Below are positions 46,053 through 54,688 of a stretch of 64,000 nucleotides of DNA, piece after piece. The DNA comes from Allonocardiopsis opalescens (GTDB taxonomy: Bacteria > Actinomycetota > Actinomycetes > Streptosporangiales > Streptosporangiaceae): NCBI RefSeq assembly GCF_003002095.1, contig NZ_PVZC01000009.1, forward strand, positions 124,001-188,000, written 5' to 3'. The first letter of the stretch is position 1. Every line of letters starts with the position of its first letter. Below the pieces are notes generated by a model. That model did no database searches, was not told where the DNA came from, and saw only the letters and a program-made list of their open reading frames with translations. The position numbers and the translations under genes were made by a program.

Positions 46053-47860
46053 GTCATCCGCGACGCCCGTGTAATCGGCATCCGTGGATTTCCGTGGTCA
46101 CCCCACCGCCCCGACAGTCGAATCCACCGGTCTTGCCGCGTGAGACCGGTGTGCGACGCGGCCGGACCTGAGCGCCCGCGGCACCAGATCCGCGAGCACG
46201 GCCAGCCCGGGTCTCGGCAGTGCTCCCTTCTCCTTTCCGCCGGTCGGGCGTCCGCCAGAGCCGCGACTGCGACGCTCCCTTCCGTCGACAGGGGAGGGCC
46301 GGACGGAGACCCCATGTCATCCACGGTGCCGTGAGACCGGCACCCATGAACCTTGACGATCACCCCCGCCGCAAGGCCGAGCCCACCGCCCGCCGCCGGG
46401 GACCGGTGTACGGGCTCGGCCTGGCCTGACCTCGCCCGCAGCATTCGTATCCCGAGCACGGCTCGGCCGGTCTCAGAGACGTTCCCTTCGCCGTCCCGCC
46501 GGGCGGGCGTCCGCCAGAGCCGCGACTCCGGCCCACCTTTCCGTCCACAGCGGGGAGCCCATGCCTCCTTGTCGTCCACGCTGCCGTAAGACCGGCACCC
46601 GAGCACCTCCGTGACCACCTCCACCGCCCCGACGGCCGAGCACACCGGCCCGCCGGTGCGCGGCTCGGCGGGACCGGACCAGGCCCTCGGCACCCGTATC
46701 ACGGGCTTGGTCGGGTCGGGTTCTCGGAGGCGTCCTCCCCCAGCCCGACGGGGGGCGTCCACCGTCGGAGCCGCGACTCCGGTCCGCCTTTCGATGGCGC
46801 GGAAGGTTCGGACGGGGATCTGGGGCATCCACGGGTGCCCGTGAGACCGGCACCCGTGGACCTCCGCAACCACTCCGCCGCCCTGACTGCCGAGCACACC
46901 GGCCCGCCGCCTCGGGCCGTGGGCGGCTCCGCCTGACCTGACCGCGCCCGGGCAGCCGTACCGCGAGCAAGTCTCAGCCCGGTCTTGGGGGCGTTCCCTT
47001 CCCCGTCCCGCCGGGTCGGCGTCCGCCCTCGGAGCCGCGGCTCCGGCCCACCTTTCGTCGAGCCCGGACGGGACCCGTGTCATCCACGGTGCCGTGGGAC
47101 CGGGCCCATGGACCTCCGTGACCACCCCCACCGCCCCGACAGCCGAGCCCACAGGTCCGCCGATGCGCGGCTTGGCCTGACCTGATCGCGCCCTCGGCAC
47201 CCGTACCGCGGGCTTGGTTCGGCCGGGTTCTCGGAGGCGTCATTCCTCATCCCGACAGGCGGGCGTCCGCTGTCAGAGCCGCGACTCCCACCAGCCTTTC
47301 CATCGACGGCGGGGAGGGCTCGGACGGGGAACCGTGTCATCCACGGTGCCCGAGGGACTGGCCCTCGCGGACCTCCGTAACCACTCAACAACCCCGACGG
47401 CCGAGCCCACCAGCCCGCTGCCTTGAGCCGGTCGGCGGCTCGGCCGGATTGGAGTCCGGGCACCCGTACCGCGAGCAGGACTCGGCCCGGTCTTGGGGGC
47501 GTTCCCTTCTCCGTCCCGCCGGGTCGGCGTCCGCCCTCGGAGCCGCGACTTCGGCCCGCCTTTCCGTCCCTTTCTCTCGAGTCCGGACGGGGAGCCGTGT
47601 CGTCCACGGTGCCGTGGGACCGGCACCGTGGACCGCCGTGCCCGCACCGCGCCGACAGCCGAGCCCACCGATGCGCCGCCGCCTGGGACCGGTGTGCCGC
47701 TCGGCCGGACTTGACCGCGCCCACGGAACCCGTACCGCGAACACGGCTCGGCTCGGGTCTCGGAGGTGTTCCCTTCCCTGTTTCGCCGGGCGAGGGTCCG
47801 CCGCTGGAACCGCGACTCCGGCCCACCTTTCGGTCGATGTCGGGGAGGGCCCGCCCGGAG
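46053..47860. repeat. about seven degenerate tandem repeats of about 256 bp
   Basis: A landmark like GTCATCCACGGTGCC recurs at 46053, 46316, 46571, 46824, 47079, 47336 and 47599, giving spacings of 263, 255, 253, 255, 257 and 263 bases. Each unit also has GGAGCCGCGACTCC-like and CCGTCCCGCCGGG-like blocks. The copies diverge by substitutions and small indels. Long open frames here on both strands repeat the same peptide patterns, but there is no start site or known domain. The array sits between the merR and dprA genes. Confidence 0.85.
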
Positions 47861-48038
47861 CCCCGTCGCGGCGGTCTCCGGCGACCGGTCGGCGACATGG
47901 CAGCGAACGGCCCTCGCGTCCGCCCGGTGGACGGTGATGCCATCGCGGCGCGGCACGCATGGCGGCCGCCGGCCTCCCGGAGCGGGGGCGTGCTCTGCTC
48001 AGGTGGGCTACAGCGCCGGTCCGGTGGCGTTCGGCCGG

Positions 48039-49238
48039 TCATGGGGCCGCTCTCCGGGGGAGCCGCCAGCCGGTCGGGGCGCGTTCGACGAAACCGCCTG
48101 CGGCGAGTAGGCCGAGGCAGCGGAGGGTGGTGTCGAGGTCGTGTCCGGCGGTGACCGCGATGGTCGCGGGTCCGGCGGCGCCGCGTGCGGGGACCGCGTC
48201 CAAAATGGCGGCCGAGGTGGGGTCCAGGCGGTCTCTGGGCAGCACGGTGGCGTCGGGCGGGGGCGCCATGTCCTCACCGATCAGGCCGACCTGGTCGAGC
48301 ACGTCGGCCGCCCCGGTGACGCAGCCGGCCTGCCACTCCCGCAGCAGCAGGTGGCAGCCGGCCGACATCTCGCCGGTCACCGGGCCGGGGACCGCCATGA
48401 CCGCCCGGCCGAGCTCGCGGGCGTGCCGCGCGGTGTTCAGCGCCCCGCTCCTGGTCTTCGCCTCGACCACGACGGTGCCGCGCGACAGGGCGGCGATGAC
48501 CCGGTTGCGGATCAGGAACGCGTGCCTGCTCGGCACGGTGCCCGGGGGCCACTCGCTGAGGATGACGCCGTCCGCGGCGATCCGCTGGAACAGCGAGCTG
48601 TGGCCGCACGGATAGGGCACGTCGACGCCGCAGGCCAGCACGACCACGGTGGGCCGGTCCGCCGCGAGCGCGCCCCGGTGCGCTGCGCCGTCGATGCCGT
48701 AGGCGCCGCCCGACACGGTGGTCCAGCCGCGCTCACCGAGCCCGTGGCACAGCTCGGCCGCGACGTGGGCGCCGTAGGCGGTCGCGGCGCGGGCGCCGAC
48801 CACGGCGACGGAGCGCAGCGCGGCGAAGCGGAGGTCGCCGCCGCCGCGGGTCCACAGCGCGTAGGGGCGGGCCGCGCCGAGGTCGTCGAGCTGGGTGGGC
48901 CACTCCGGATCGCCCGGGCAGACCAGCCTGGCGCCGATCGCCTCCGCGGCGGCGCGCATGGCGTCCTGGTCCAGCCGCTCGTACCGGGCCCGCCACCGGT
49001 CCAGCCGGGTGCGCAGCTTCTCGGCCGCTCCGGCGGCGAGTTCGGCCGACGCGGCCGGCTCCGCCCCGGTGCCGGCGATCCAGGCGACCACCGGGGCGGC
49101 ACCGCACCGGTCGAGCAGCCGCCCGAGCAGTTCGTCGGCGGGATTCGCCACCGCGGTCAGCACCGCCCGCGCCCACGGGTCGTCAAGGCCCGCCGCCACC
49201 GCAGCCACCTTCCCGCCGCCGGAGCGGCCACCGCACAT
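48039..49238 (-). CDS. dprA: DNA-processing protein DprA
   Basis: This encodes 399 residues from ATG 49238, which has AGGA upstream. DprA binds incoming single-stranded DNA and loads RecA during transformation. The Rossmann-like core has VAVVGARAATAYG, VSGGAYGIDGAAHRGAL, VVLACGVDVPYPCGHSSLF, ILSEWPPGTVP, IRNRVIAALSRGTVVVEAK and SGALNTARHARELGR. A C-terminal winged-helix domain (LDPTSAAILDAVPARG...) completes it. A broken comM remnant lies just upstream. comM-dprA is the normal pair, so this locus has been altered. Confidence 0.94.
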   Translation of the reverse strand: MCGGRSGGGKVAAVAAGLDDPWARAVLTAVANPADELLGRLLDRCGAAPVVAWIAGTGAEPAASAELAAGAAEKLRTRLDRWRARYERLDQDAMRAAAEAIGARLVCPGDPEWPTQLDDLGAARPYALWTRGGGDLRFAALRSVAVVGARAATAYGAHVAAELCHGLGERGWTTVSGGAYGIDGAAHRGALAADRPTVVVLACGVDVPYPCGHSSLFQRIAADGVILSEWPPGTVPSRHAFLIRNRVIAALSRGTVVVEAKTRSGALNTARHARELGRAVMAVPGPVTGEMSAGCHLLLREWQAGCVTGAADVLDQVGLIGEDMAPPPDATVLPRDRLDPTSAAILDAVPARGAAGPATIAVTAGHDLDTTLRCLGLLAAGGFVERAPTGWRLPRRAAP

Positions 49239-49354
49239 CGAGGTCCTGTTCCGTCCGCGCCGTGGGAGCCGCGCCCGGCAATCGGCCCGGGCCGCGCATC
49301 CCCCGGCCCGTCTTCGCCCGGTCCCGGCCGCCCGGCACCCGGGGAGGCCGCGGC

Positions 49355-49500
49355 TCACCGGGCGGCTCCGAGCCAGAGGGCGAGCGCCAGGGCGGTGTCG
49401 TCAGGGGTGGGGCGCTCATGGCCGGCGAGGTCGGCGACGCTCCAGGCGACGCGGAGGGCGGACTAATAGCTGATGTCGAGGCCGCGGCTCCGTGACCCCA
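49355..49500 (-). pseudogene. comM: remnant of comM (Mg-chelatase-type ATPase), 3' end
   Basis: On the minus strand, SALRVAWSVADLAGHERP followed by TPDDTALALALWLG and a stop at 49355 is the typical C-terminus of ComM/YifB. Just before it, in the same frame, SRGLDISY precedes an in-frame TAG (near 49464). Further upstream the similarity stops and a lipoprotein gene lies on the other strand. The N-terminal 450 or so residues (AAA+ domain) are missing from this side. The remnant directly precedes dprA, the normal position of comM. This is broken and cannot encode a working helicase. Confidence 0.8.
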
Positions 49501-49571
49501 ATCGGCCACCGCGCCCCGGTCGGCGCCTCCGAGTCCTACAGTTCGGGAATCCCCGGAAGAGGAGAAAAGTC

Positions 49572-50141
49572 GTGAAGATCATCCATGCTCTCATAGCGGT
49601 CCTGGCCGTGGCGGCCCTCACCGCCTGCGCGCCGCTGGGCGCCCCGCCCGTCGCCGACCTGCCGCCGACCGAACCCCTCGCCGACGAGGCGACCGTTGAC
49701 GCGGCCGAGGCGGCGGAATCGCCCGTCGAAGAGGGGCCAGCCGAGGCCGAGCTCGGCAGCACGCACACGTGGAACGACGGACTCGCCATCGAACTGTCCG
49801 GCGTGGAGCGGGCGCTCAGCGGCGAGTACGCGATGCCCGCCGGCGAGCCCTACGTCCGGTTCACCATGCAGGTGCAGAACGACACCGGTGGCCCCGTCGA
49901 CCTCTCGCTCGTCTGGATCGAGTGCCAGGTCGGCGAGGACGGCCGGATCGGGGACCTCGTCTACGACTACGACGCGGGCCTCGGCGACGGGTTCTCCTCG
50001 ACGGTGATGGACGGCCGCGACGCCACGGCCGACTTCGGCTGCGCGATGCCCGAGGATGAGAGCTACCTGCAGATCGAGGTGCACCCGCAGGACGAGGCCA
50101 TGCTGCGGCAGCCCGTCTTCTTCATCGGCGACGTGCCGTAG
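49572..50141 (+). CDS. putative lipoprotein
   Basis: This encodes 189 residues from GTG 49572, with AGAGGAG upstream. The signal is short with lipobox LTAC. An acidic linker of about 40 residues leads to a beta-rich domain with YVRFTMQVQNDTGGPVDLSL, which looks like the immunoglobulin-like domain of DUF4352-type lipoproteins. Function is unknown. It is convergent with the DUF397 gene, with a hairpin between. Confidence 0.75.
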   Translation: MKIIHALIAVLAVAALTACAPLGAPPVADLPPTEPLADEATVDAAEAAESPVEEGPAEAELGSTHTWNDGLAIELSGVERALSGEYAMPAGEPYVRFTMQVQNDTGGPVDLSLVWIECQVGEDGRIGDLVYDYDAGLGDGFSSTVMDGRDATADFGCAMPEDESYLQIEVHPQDEAMLRQPVFFIGDVP

Positions 50142-50199
50142 CCAGCGTCAGGGCGGTCCCGTAGACTTCGTCTTGGACCGCGTATCAGGCAACGCGCAC

Positions 50200-50229
50200 G
50201 AAGGCCCCCGACACACGTCGGGGGCCTTC
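50200..50229. terminator. bidirectional terminator
   Basis: A perfect 13-bp stem (50200-50212 with 50217-50229) with loop ACAC lies between the lipoprotein (+) and DUF397 (-) genes. Confidence 0.75.
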
Positions 50230-50241
50230 GCTGTGGGGCTG

Positions 50242-50430
50242 CTACGACTGCTTGACGTGGGCGACGAAGGCGGACCACGCCTGGCGATCGAAGGACAGGT
50301 GCGGCTGGGCCGGGTTCTTGGAGTCCCGGACCCGAACGGGCTCGGGGGGGCCGTCGGCGACTTCGACGCAGTCGCTACCAGTGGGCTGGGAGTAGCTGGA
50401 CTTGCGGTACTGGGGACCGGACTCAGGCAT
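50242..50430 (-). CDS. DUF397 protein
   Basis: This encodes 62 residues. It has the family pattern YRKSSYSQPTGSDCVEVAD, VRVRDSKNP and HLSFDRQAWSAFV. DUF397 genes sit next to DUF5753 XRE regulators across Actinobacteria and are thought to be their partners. It lies 12 bases downstream of such a gene on the minus strand. Confidence 0.9.
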   Translation of the reverse strand: MPESGPQYRKSSYSQPTGSDCVEVADGPPEPVRVRDSKNPAQPHLSFDRQAWSAFVAHVKQS

Positions 50431-50442
50431 CGCGGTGGCTCT

Positions 50443-51285
50443 CTACTCGGACTGGATCATGCGTTCGATCAGCGCACGCGACTCGTCTACCGAGAGCGCG
50501 TCCGCCTGGACATAGGAGTACATGGTCTCGTAGTACGCCAGGTCATCCGGGTGCTCGAGGAACACTTCAGACCTCGGGTTCTCGATATATACCGCAGCCG
50601 GGTCGGACGGGAAGTCCATGATCACGAAATGGGCGCCCGCTGCGGCGTGCAGGCCGGCGCCGTTGGGCAGGATCTGCACCCGGAGTCCCGGCCGCTGGAT
50701 CGCCAGCAGGTGTTCCAACTGGCCGGTGCGCGGAGGAATCTTGAGCAGCGCGGCCTCGTCTATCACCGCCCAGATCGCCGGTGCGTCGGGGCGACTGAGG
50801 ATGCCCTGCCTGATCATGCGCGCCTCGACGCGGCGCTCGGCCTCCTCCTCATCGGTGATGCCGCCGTCGCGCATCAGGGCACGGGCGTATCCCTCAGACT
50901 GGAGCAGGCCGGGAATCAACAGGCCCTGGTAGGACCGCAGGCGCGATGACCCGTTCTCCAGGTCGACATAGGTGTTTCGGCCGAAAACATCCCTATACCC
51001 CACCCACCAGCCCTGCTGGCTGGCCTCGCGTGCGGTGCGCGCCAGCTCGGCGCGCTCACGCTCATCGTCCACGCCGTAGACGTCGAGCAGCGCAAGCAGG
51101 TCCCGCTCGCGGAGCCTGACCCACTTCCCGGCGACGAGACGGCTGGCCTTCGACTCCGACCATGAGACGCCCGTCCGCTCGCCGACTTCGCGCGCGACCG
51201 CTTCATGGGTGAGTCCCGAGCGCTCGTGCAGCTGGCCGAGGCGAGCGACGATGCGGCGCTTGCGCAGGGTCGGGCTGGCGGCCAC
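50443..51285 (-). CDS. XRE-family regulator with DUF5753
   Basis: This encodes 280 residues from GTG 51285, with GAGGAG about 10 bases upstream; ATG 51354 would add 23 residues. The HTH is in LGQLHERSGLTHEAVAREVG and SKASRLVAGK. The DUF5753 part (about 95-270) has YQGLLIPGLLQSEGYARAL and PNGAGLHAAAGAHFVIMDFP. These proteins often act with DUF397 partners in development and antibiotic regulation. The pair may be a host gene set or part of the prophage border. Confidence 0.88.
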   Translation of the reverse strand: MAASPTLRKRRIVARLGQLHERSGLTHEAVAREVGERTGVSWSESKASRLVAGKWVRLRERDLLALLDVYGVDDERERAELARTAREASQQGWWVGYRDVFGRNTYVDLENGSSRLRSYQGLLIPGLLQSEGYARALMRDGGITDEEEAERRVEARMIRQGILSRPDAPAIWAVIDEAALLKIPPRTGQLEHLLAIQRPGLRVQILPNGAGLHAAAGAHFVIMDFPSDPAAVYIENPRSEVFLEHPDDLAYYETMYSYVQADALSVDESRALIERMIQSE

Positions 51286-51507
51286 TGGGTCCGGACTCCT
51301 CTGGCGAGATCGACGCTGCCCAGATCCTACGGTCTGTGACGAATCCCGAGACATTGTGCGCATCTCCCGTGGTCGACTGCCATCGTCGCCGACGATTGTC
51401 GCATGTACGAGTTCTTGCATCTTGCAAAAACAGGCACGCTGCGCGACGATGGGACCACCTGATACGCGAGCGGGACCGTCCATCCCGCCGATGATCCGAG
51501 GTGACCT

Positions 51508-51813
51508 ATGCCTGCTCTGGCATGTCCGGCGCCCCCGCGCCGACCGTCGACCACCGCTCCCCCTCGCCTGCTGCGCGCCCTCCCCGGTGACCCGGCCCGC
51601 GCGCCGTACCGCCCCCGCCACGCCCGTCCGCGCCGGACGCGCCCCTACATCAGCGACGCCTGGGAGCGCCAGCAGCTCGCGGCGCTGGAGCAGCTGGCCG
51701 CACTCGGCAGCCCCGGGCCGCTCGCCCGCCGCGCCGTCGGTCAGCCGATCAGCCGCGCGTTCGGCGAGCGGATCATCGCGGGCCTGGAGCGCGCGCTCGG
51801 GCGGGCCGCGTGA
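51508..51813 (+). CDS. small protein of unknown function
   Basis: This encodes 101 residues, with GAGGTGA just before the ATG. The first half is Pro/Arg-rich. The C-terminal half is helical ([17 protein letters not shown] and GERIIAGLERALGR). The next gene starts within its stop (TGATG overlap), so they are coupled. It was not recognised. Confidence 0.55.
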   Translation: MPALACPAPPRRPSTTAPPRLLRALPGDPARAPYRPRHARPRRTRPYISDAWERQQLAALEQLAALGSPGPLARRAVGQPISRAFGERIIAGLERALGRAA

Positions 51814-52085
51814 TGCTGATGCTCATCGACATCCCGCCCGAGGTCCGCGGCCTGCGCCGGGAGTACCCGTCCTGGCTGATCGGCACGATCGACACGAACA
51901 CCGGCGGCCGGATGTGGATCGCGGTCTGGCAGGGCGCTCTGCTCACCGCACGCGACCACGGCCGCGGCCTCATGGAGGTCGTGGACGCCGACAGCATGGA
52001 GCAGCTGGCCGAGCGGCTGTGGACCCAGGAGTACGTCCGTAGGCGCCTCGCCGCGGAAGACGCGGCCGCCGCCGACCCCGGCTGA
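51813..52085 (+). CDS. small protein of unknown function, coupled to the previous gene
   Basis: This encodes 90 residues from ATG 51813, overlapping the upstream stop; GTG 51810 adds one residue. The chain has LIDIPPEVRGLRREYPSWLIG and GRMWIAVWQGALL, suggesting a small mixed domain. It is followed by a 12-bp hairpin. It was not recognised. Confidence 0.6.
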   Translation: MLMLIDIPPEVRGLRREYPSWLIGTIDTNTGGRMWIAVWQGALLTARDHGRGLMEVVDADSMEQLAERLWTQEYVRRRLAAEDAAAADPG

Positions 52086-52095
52086 CCCCTGATCG

Positions 52096-52139
52096 CCCCG
52101 CGCCGGGGGCGGGTCAACCCCGGTGGGCCCGGCGCGGGG
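52096..52139 (+). terminator. terminator after small gene pair
   Basis: A perfect 12-bp stem (52096-52107 with 52128-52139) has a 20-nt loop. It lies 10 bases past the stop at 52085. Confidence 0.6.
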
Positions 52140-52392
52140 TCGCTCTCCCGGCCGCGGGCTGGAGCCGCGCCCCTCCCGAGGTGGCGCCCGGGCGGCTCCC
52201 CCGCGGCCGGGGCACCACGCCGCCGACGCGGCATCCCCCGTCGGCGGCAGCGGGCCCGGCCCAATCCAGCGCAGGACGGCCGGGCCCGCCCAGACCCGCC
52301 GCACCGCCTCGACCACCACCGCCCCGGGCGGTGCGGCATCCCAGCGGGCCCGGCCCGGCCACCCGACCCGCCAGGGCCGGGCCCGCACCCCC

Positions 52393-52428
52393 GCCGGCGC
52401 GCGCCCAGGAGGAGGAGCGCGCGCCGGC
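52393..52428 (+). promoter_or_regulatory. hairpin with Shine-Dalgarno-like loop upstream of 52448 gene
   Basis: A perfect 12-bp stem (52393-52404 with 52417-52428) encloses a loop CCAGGAGGAGGA. A second AGGAGG lies after it at 52437-52442 and serves ATG 52448. The gap 52140-52392 before it shows nothing else. Confidence 0.5.
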
Positions 52429-52447
52429 CACCGAACAGGAGGCCCCG

Positions 52448-52738
52448 ATGGTGTTCCGAGCGATCGTGATCCGCGCCGCTGAAATCGACGACGCGGCGCC
52501 CTACGACCCGGCCGTGCCCGAGCCGGCCGCCGGGCTCATCCTGGCCGCGATCCCCGGCGCCCAGCAGTTGGCCGACGGGCAGATCCGCATCCCCTACGAG
52601 TACTCCGCCGAACTGCTCGGGCTGTCCACGCAGCGGTGGTCATGGAGCGGAGTCGTCTTCGGCTACTGGCTGCTGATCTCCGGATGCTCCCTGGAGGCCG
52701 ACGACGCCGACGTCCACGTAGCCCGACCGAACCCCTGA
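52448..52738 (+). CDS. small phage-region protein of unknown function
   Basis: This encodes 96 residues with AGGAGG 5 bases upstream of the ATG. The end (LLGLSTQRWSWSGVVFGYWLLISGC) has a short hydrophobic part, but probably not a full membrane anchor. The next gene starts 10 bases after the stop. It was not recognised. Confidence 0.6.
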   Translation: MVFRAIVIRAAEIDDAAPYDPAVPEPAAGLILAAIPGAQQLADGQIRIPYEYSAELLGLSTQRWSWSGVVFGYWLLISGCSLEADDADVHVARPNP

Positions 52739-52748
52739 GGAGCAGCCC

Positions 52749-52928
52749 GTGCCCGTCCCGCCCTGCCCGAGCCGCCCGCCGGGCGCCGGTGGTCCGCCCG
52801 ACGCGCACCGGTTCACCAAGACCGGCGTCACCATCACCCGCGACGGGGAGACCGAGCACTACCGGTGCGACTACTGCGGCCAGACATGGAACCCGACCGT
52901 CCCACATATCCGTCCGAAGAAGCGGTGA
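52749..52928 (+). CDS. small zinc-ribbon-like protein
   Basis: This encodes 59 residues from GTG 52749, with AGGAG 7 bases upstream. A CDYCGQTW motif (CxxC) near residue 39 and nearby His residues suggest a small zinc-binding site. The end is basic (RPKKR). It lies 10 bases after the previous gene. Confidence 0.55.
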   Translation: MPVPPCPSRPPGAGGPPDAHRFTKTGVTITRDGETEHYRCDYCGQTWNPTVPHIRPKKR

Positions 52929-52977
52929 GCCGCCGCCCGCCCGCCGGGCTACGGTGGCGCACACGAGGAGGACCGCC

Positions 52978-53532
52978 ATGCTCGACCTGATCCTCACCGA
53001 GATCCTCCGCCGCGGCCACAGCGTCACCATCGGCGCCCTGGGCGCCAGCGCCTCGCTGGCGGCCGACGGCGACACCATCCCCGCCGGCACCGGGCCCGGC
53101 GTGCTCGTCCAGGTGCTCGACTCCGCCGGCACCGTGGTCGCGGCCGGTGTCCACGACGACGCCGCCGAGGCGCTGCGTAAGGCCGCCCGCGCCATGGACC
53201 CGCCCTACCCGCCGCCCCCGCCACCCTCCGACGGTCCCGACGACCGGCCCGGCGAGGGGCGCATCGACCTCCCCGACGGCTACGCGATCCTGCGGATGCG
53301 CGACTCCCGCACCTCCCATCCCGACCTGGATGACCACCGCACCGTCCAGGTCGGCGGCTGGATCGTGCGCACGAGCGGCCAGATCCCGGCCACCTACAGC
53401 GGCCCCCTGACCGTCACCCTGCCCACCGGCCGCACGCTGAGCGGCGACGGCTCCATCTACCACACCCGCTACGGGACGCCGCAGACGTGGATGGGCATCA
53501 CCATCCACCAGCCGCCGCCGGGGCGCCGGTAG
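52978..53532 (+). CDS. phage-region protein of unknown function
   Basis: This encodes 184 residues with a GAGGAGGA site 6 bases before the ATG. A Pro-rich stretch (about 79-87) separates an N-terminal part with LGASASLAADGDTIPAGTGPG from a C-terminal beta-rich part. A terminator follows at once. It is the last plus-strand gene before the lysis genes on the other strand. Confidence 0.6.
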   Translation: MLDLILTEILRRGHSVTIGALGASASLAADGDTIPAGTGPGVLVQVLDSAGTVVAAGVHDDAAEALRKAARAMDPPYPPPPPPSDGPDDRPGEGRIDLPDGYAILRMRDSRTSHPDLDDHRTVQVGGWIVRTSGQIPATYSGPLTVTLPTGRTLSGDGSIYHTRYGTPQTWMGITIHQPPPGRR

Positions 53533-53548
53533 ATCCCGGACACGCCGA

Positions 53549-53578
53549 AGCGCCCCCGCTCCGAAGAGCGGGGGCGCT
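53549..53578. terminator. bidirectional terminator
   Basis: A perfect 13-bp stem (53549-53561 with 53566-53578) with loop CGAA lies between the plus-strand small genes and the minus-strand lysis/tail genes. Confidence 0.8.
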
Positions 53579-53621
53579 GTGCTGGGCGGGGAAACGTCAG
53601 GCGACCGCCTGAGGTTGCGGC

Positions 53622-53804
53622 CTACTCGCCGCCCTCCCGGCGGGTGTGCGGCGCCAGGTACCCGGCGGCCGCGGCCACCAGGGTCACGGCCGCGGCCGCC
53701 GCCGTCTCGGGGACCTCCACGCCGAACAGGCCGGCCAGGTAGATGATCAGGGTCACCGCGGCGGCCGACAGTCCGGCGGCGGTCACCTTCGTCTCGATGG
53801 GCAT
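53622..53804 (-). CDS. holin-like protein, two TM segments
   Basis: This encodes 60 residues from ATG 53804, with GGAGAG upstream. There are two hydrophobic segments (about 8-25 and 31-49) and a charged end (RREGGE). Size, two TM segments, and the position after the amidase fit a phage holin, which makes membrane holes to release the endolysin. The family was not identified by motif. Confidence 0.6.
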   Translation of the reverse strand: MPIETKVTAAGLSAAAVTLIIYLAGLFGVEVPETAAAAAVTLVAAAAGYLAPHTRREGGE

Positions 53805-53937
53805 GGGCTCTCCAGGTGCTCTGTGGACCATCGGGTCCTCCGGGCATAGATCAGCCCCGGGCCGGTGGCGCCGGGGCGGTGGTGCGCCCAGCAGTCGCAG
53901 GCGGCGACCGGGGCGCGGCAGCGGGGGCAGTACTCGG

Positions 53938-54654
53938 TCAGGAGTCGTCGTCCTGGGCGGCGCGGGCGCGCTCGGCCTGCACCAGCTCGTCGCTGTTGCG
54001 GGAGGCGCGCCGCAAGTGCAGGCCCGCCTGGCTGCGAGAGTCGGGCCCCTTCACGGGGTCGGGGAGCAGGTGCTCCCAGACCTTCGCGGCGGCGGCTTCG
54101 GCGATCTTGTCGATGTCCTCGCGGCTGAGTGCCACGTCTTCCTCCTCAGGGTCGGAGCCGCCCGCGGCGGGCGGCCGGGTGAAGGTGCCGTTCTCCACGA
54201 GCGCGTAGAGCACGTCGCCGGGGCACTCGGTGGCGATGAAGTCGCGGTGGCCGCGCACCGCGCCGGACACGCCGCGCTCCATCAGGTAGGCCCGCAGGTC
54301 GCGCACCCCCCGCACCTGCTCGTCCGTCGGCCGCTCGCTGCCGCCGAGCATCAGCGTGACGGAGTACCAGTTCGCGTTCCCCGAGGTCGTCCCCTGCGCC
54401 GCCTGGTACCGGTTGAGTCCGCGGCCGGTGAAGACCTCGCCGTGGCGGCAGGCGGCGTAGGAATACCCCACGTCCGCCCATCCGTTGCCGCGCATGTGCT
54501 GGGAGCGGCAGTCCTTCCAGTACGCGACGCACTCGTCGTGGCCGTCGAGGTCGGTGGCGGGTCCGTTGTAGTGGACGACGAGGCCGGAGCGCGGGTTCGC
54601 GTAGTCGGCGCCGGACGGGCCCCAGCCGAAGTAGCTGCGTGGGCGGATGATCAT
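53938..54654 (-). CDS. N-acetylmuramoyl-L-alanine amidase (endolysin)
   Basis: This encodes 238 residues. The Amidase_2/PGRP-type domain (about 1-155) has zinc ligands in VVHYNGP (His), VRGHRDF (His) and TECPGD (Cys). It cuts the bond between MurNAc and L-Ala in the wall. A helical C-terminal part of about 75 residues (LSREDIDKIAEAAAAKVWEH) may bind the wall or form oligomers. It is placed between small membrane proteins typical of lysis cassettes. Confidence 0.88.
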   Translation of the reverse strand: MIIRPRSYFGWGPSGADYANPRSGLVVHYNGPATDLDGHDECVAYWKDCRSQHMRGNGWADVGYSYAACRHGEVFTGRGLNRYQAAQGTTSGNANWYSVTLMLGGSERPTDEQVRGVRDLRAYLMERGVSGAVRGHRDFIATECPGDVLYALVENGTFTRPPAAGGSDPEEEDVALSREDIDKIAEAAAAKVWEHLLPDPVKGPDSRSQAGLHLRRASRNSDELVQAERARAAQDDDS

Positions 54655-54688
54655 GTGCGTCTCCTGAGTGCGGACGTGGGAAGGCCCG

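Noticed and set aside
45563-47200. Minus-strand frame of 545 codons over the 256-bp repeats
   Set aside because: It has a repeating peptide that only reflects the DNA repeat, it overlaps merR, and it shows no start site or domain.
53805-53937. Small Cys-rich minus-strand frame (EYCPRCRAPVAACDCW) between the amidase and holin-like genes
   Set aside because: It has a plausible zinc motif but no ATG, GTG or TTG start; only a CTG is present. It is left unannotated.
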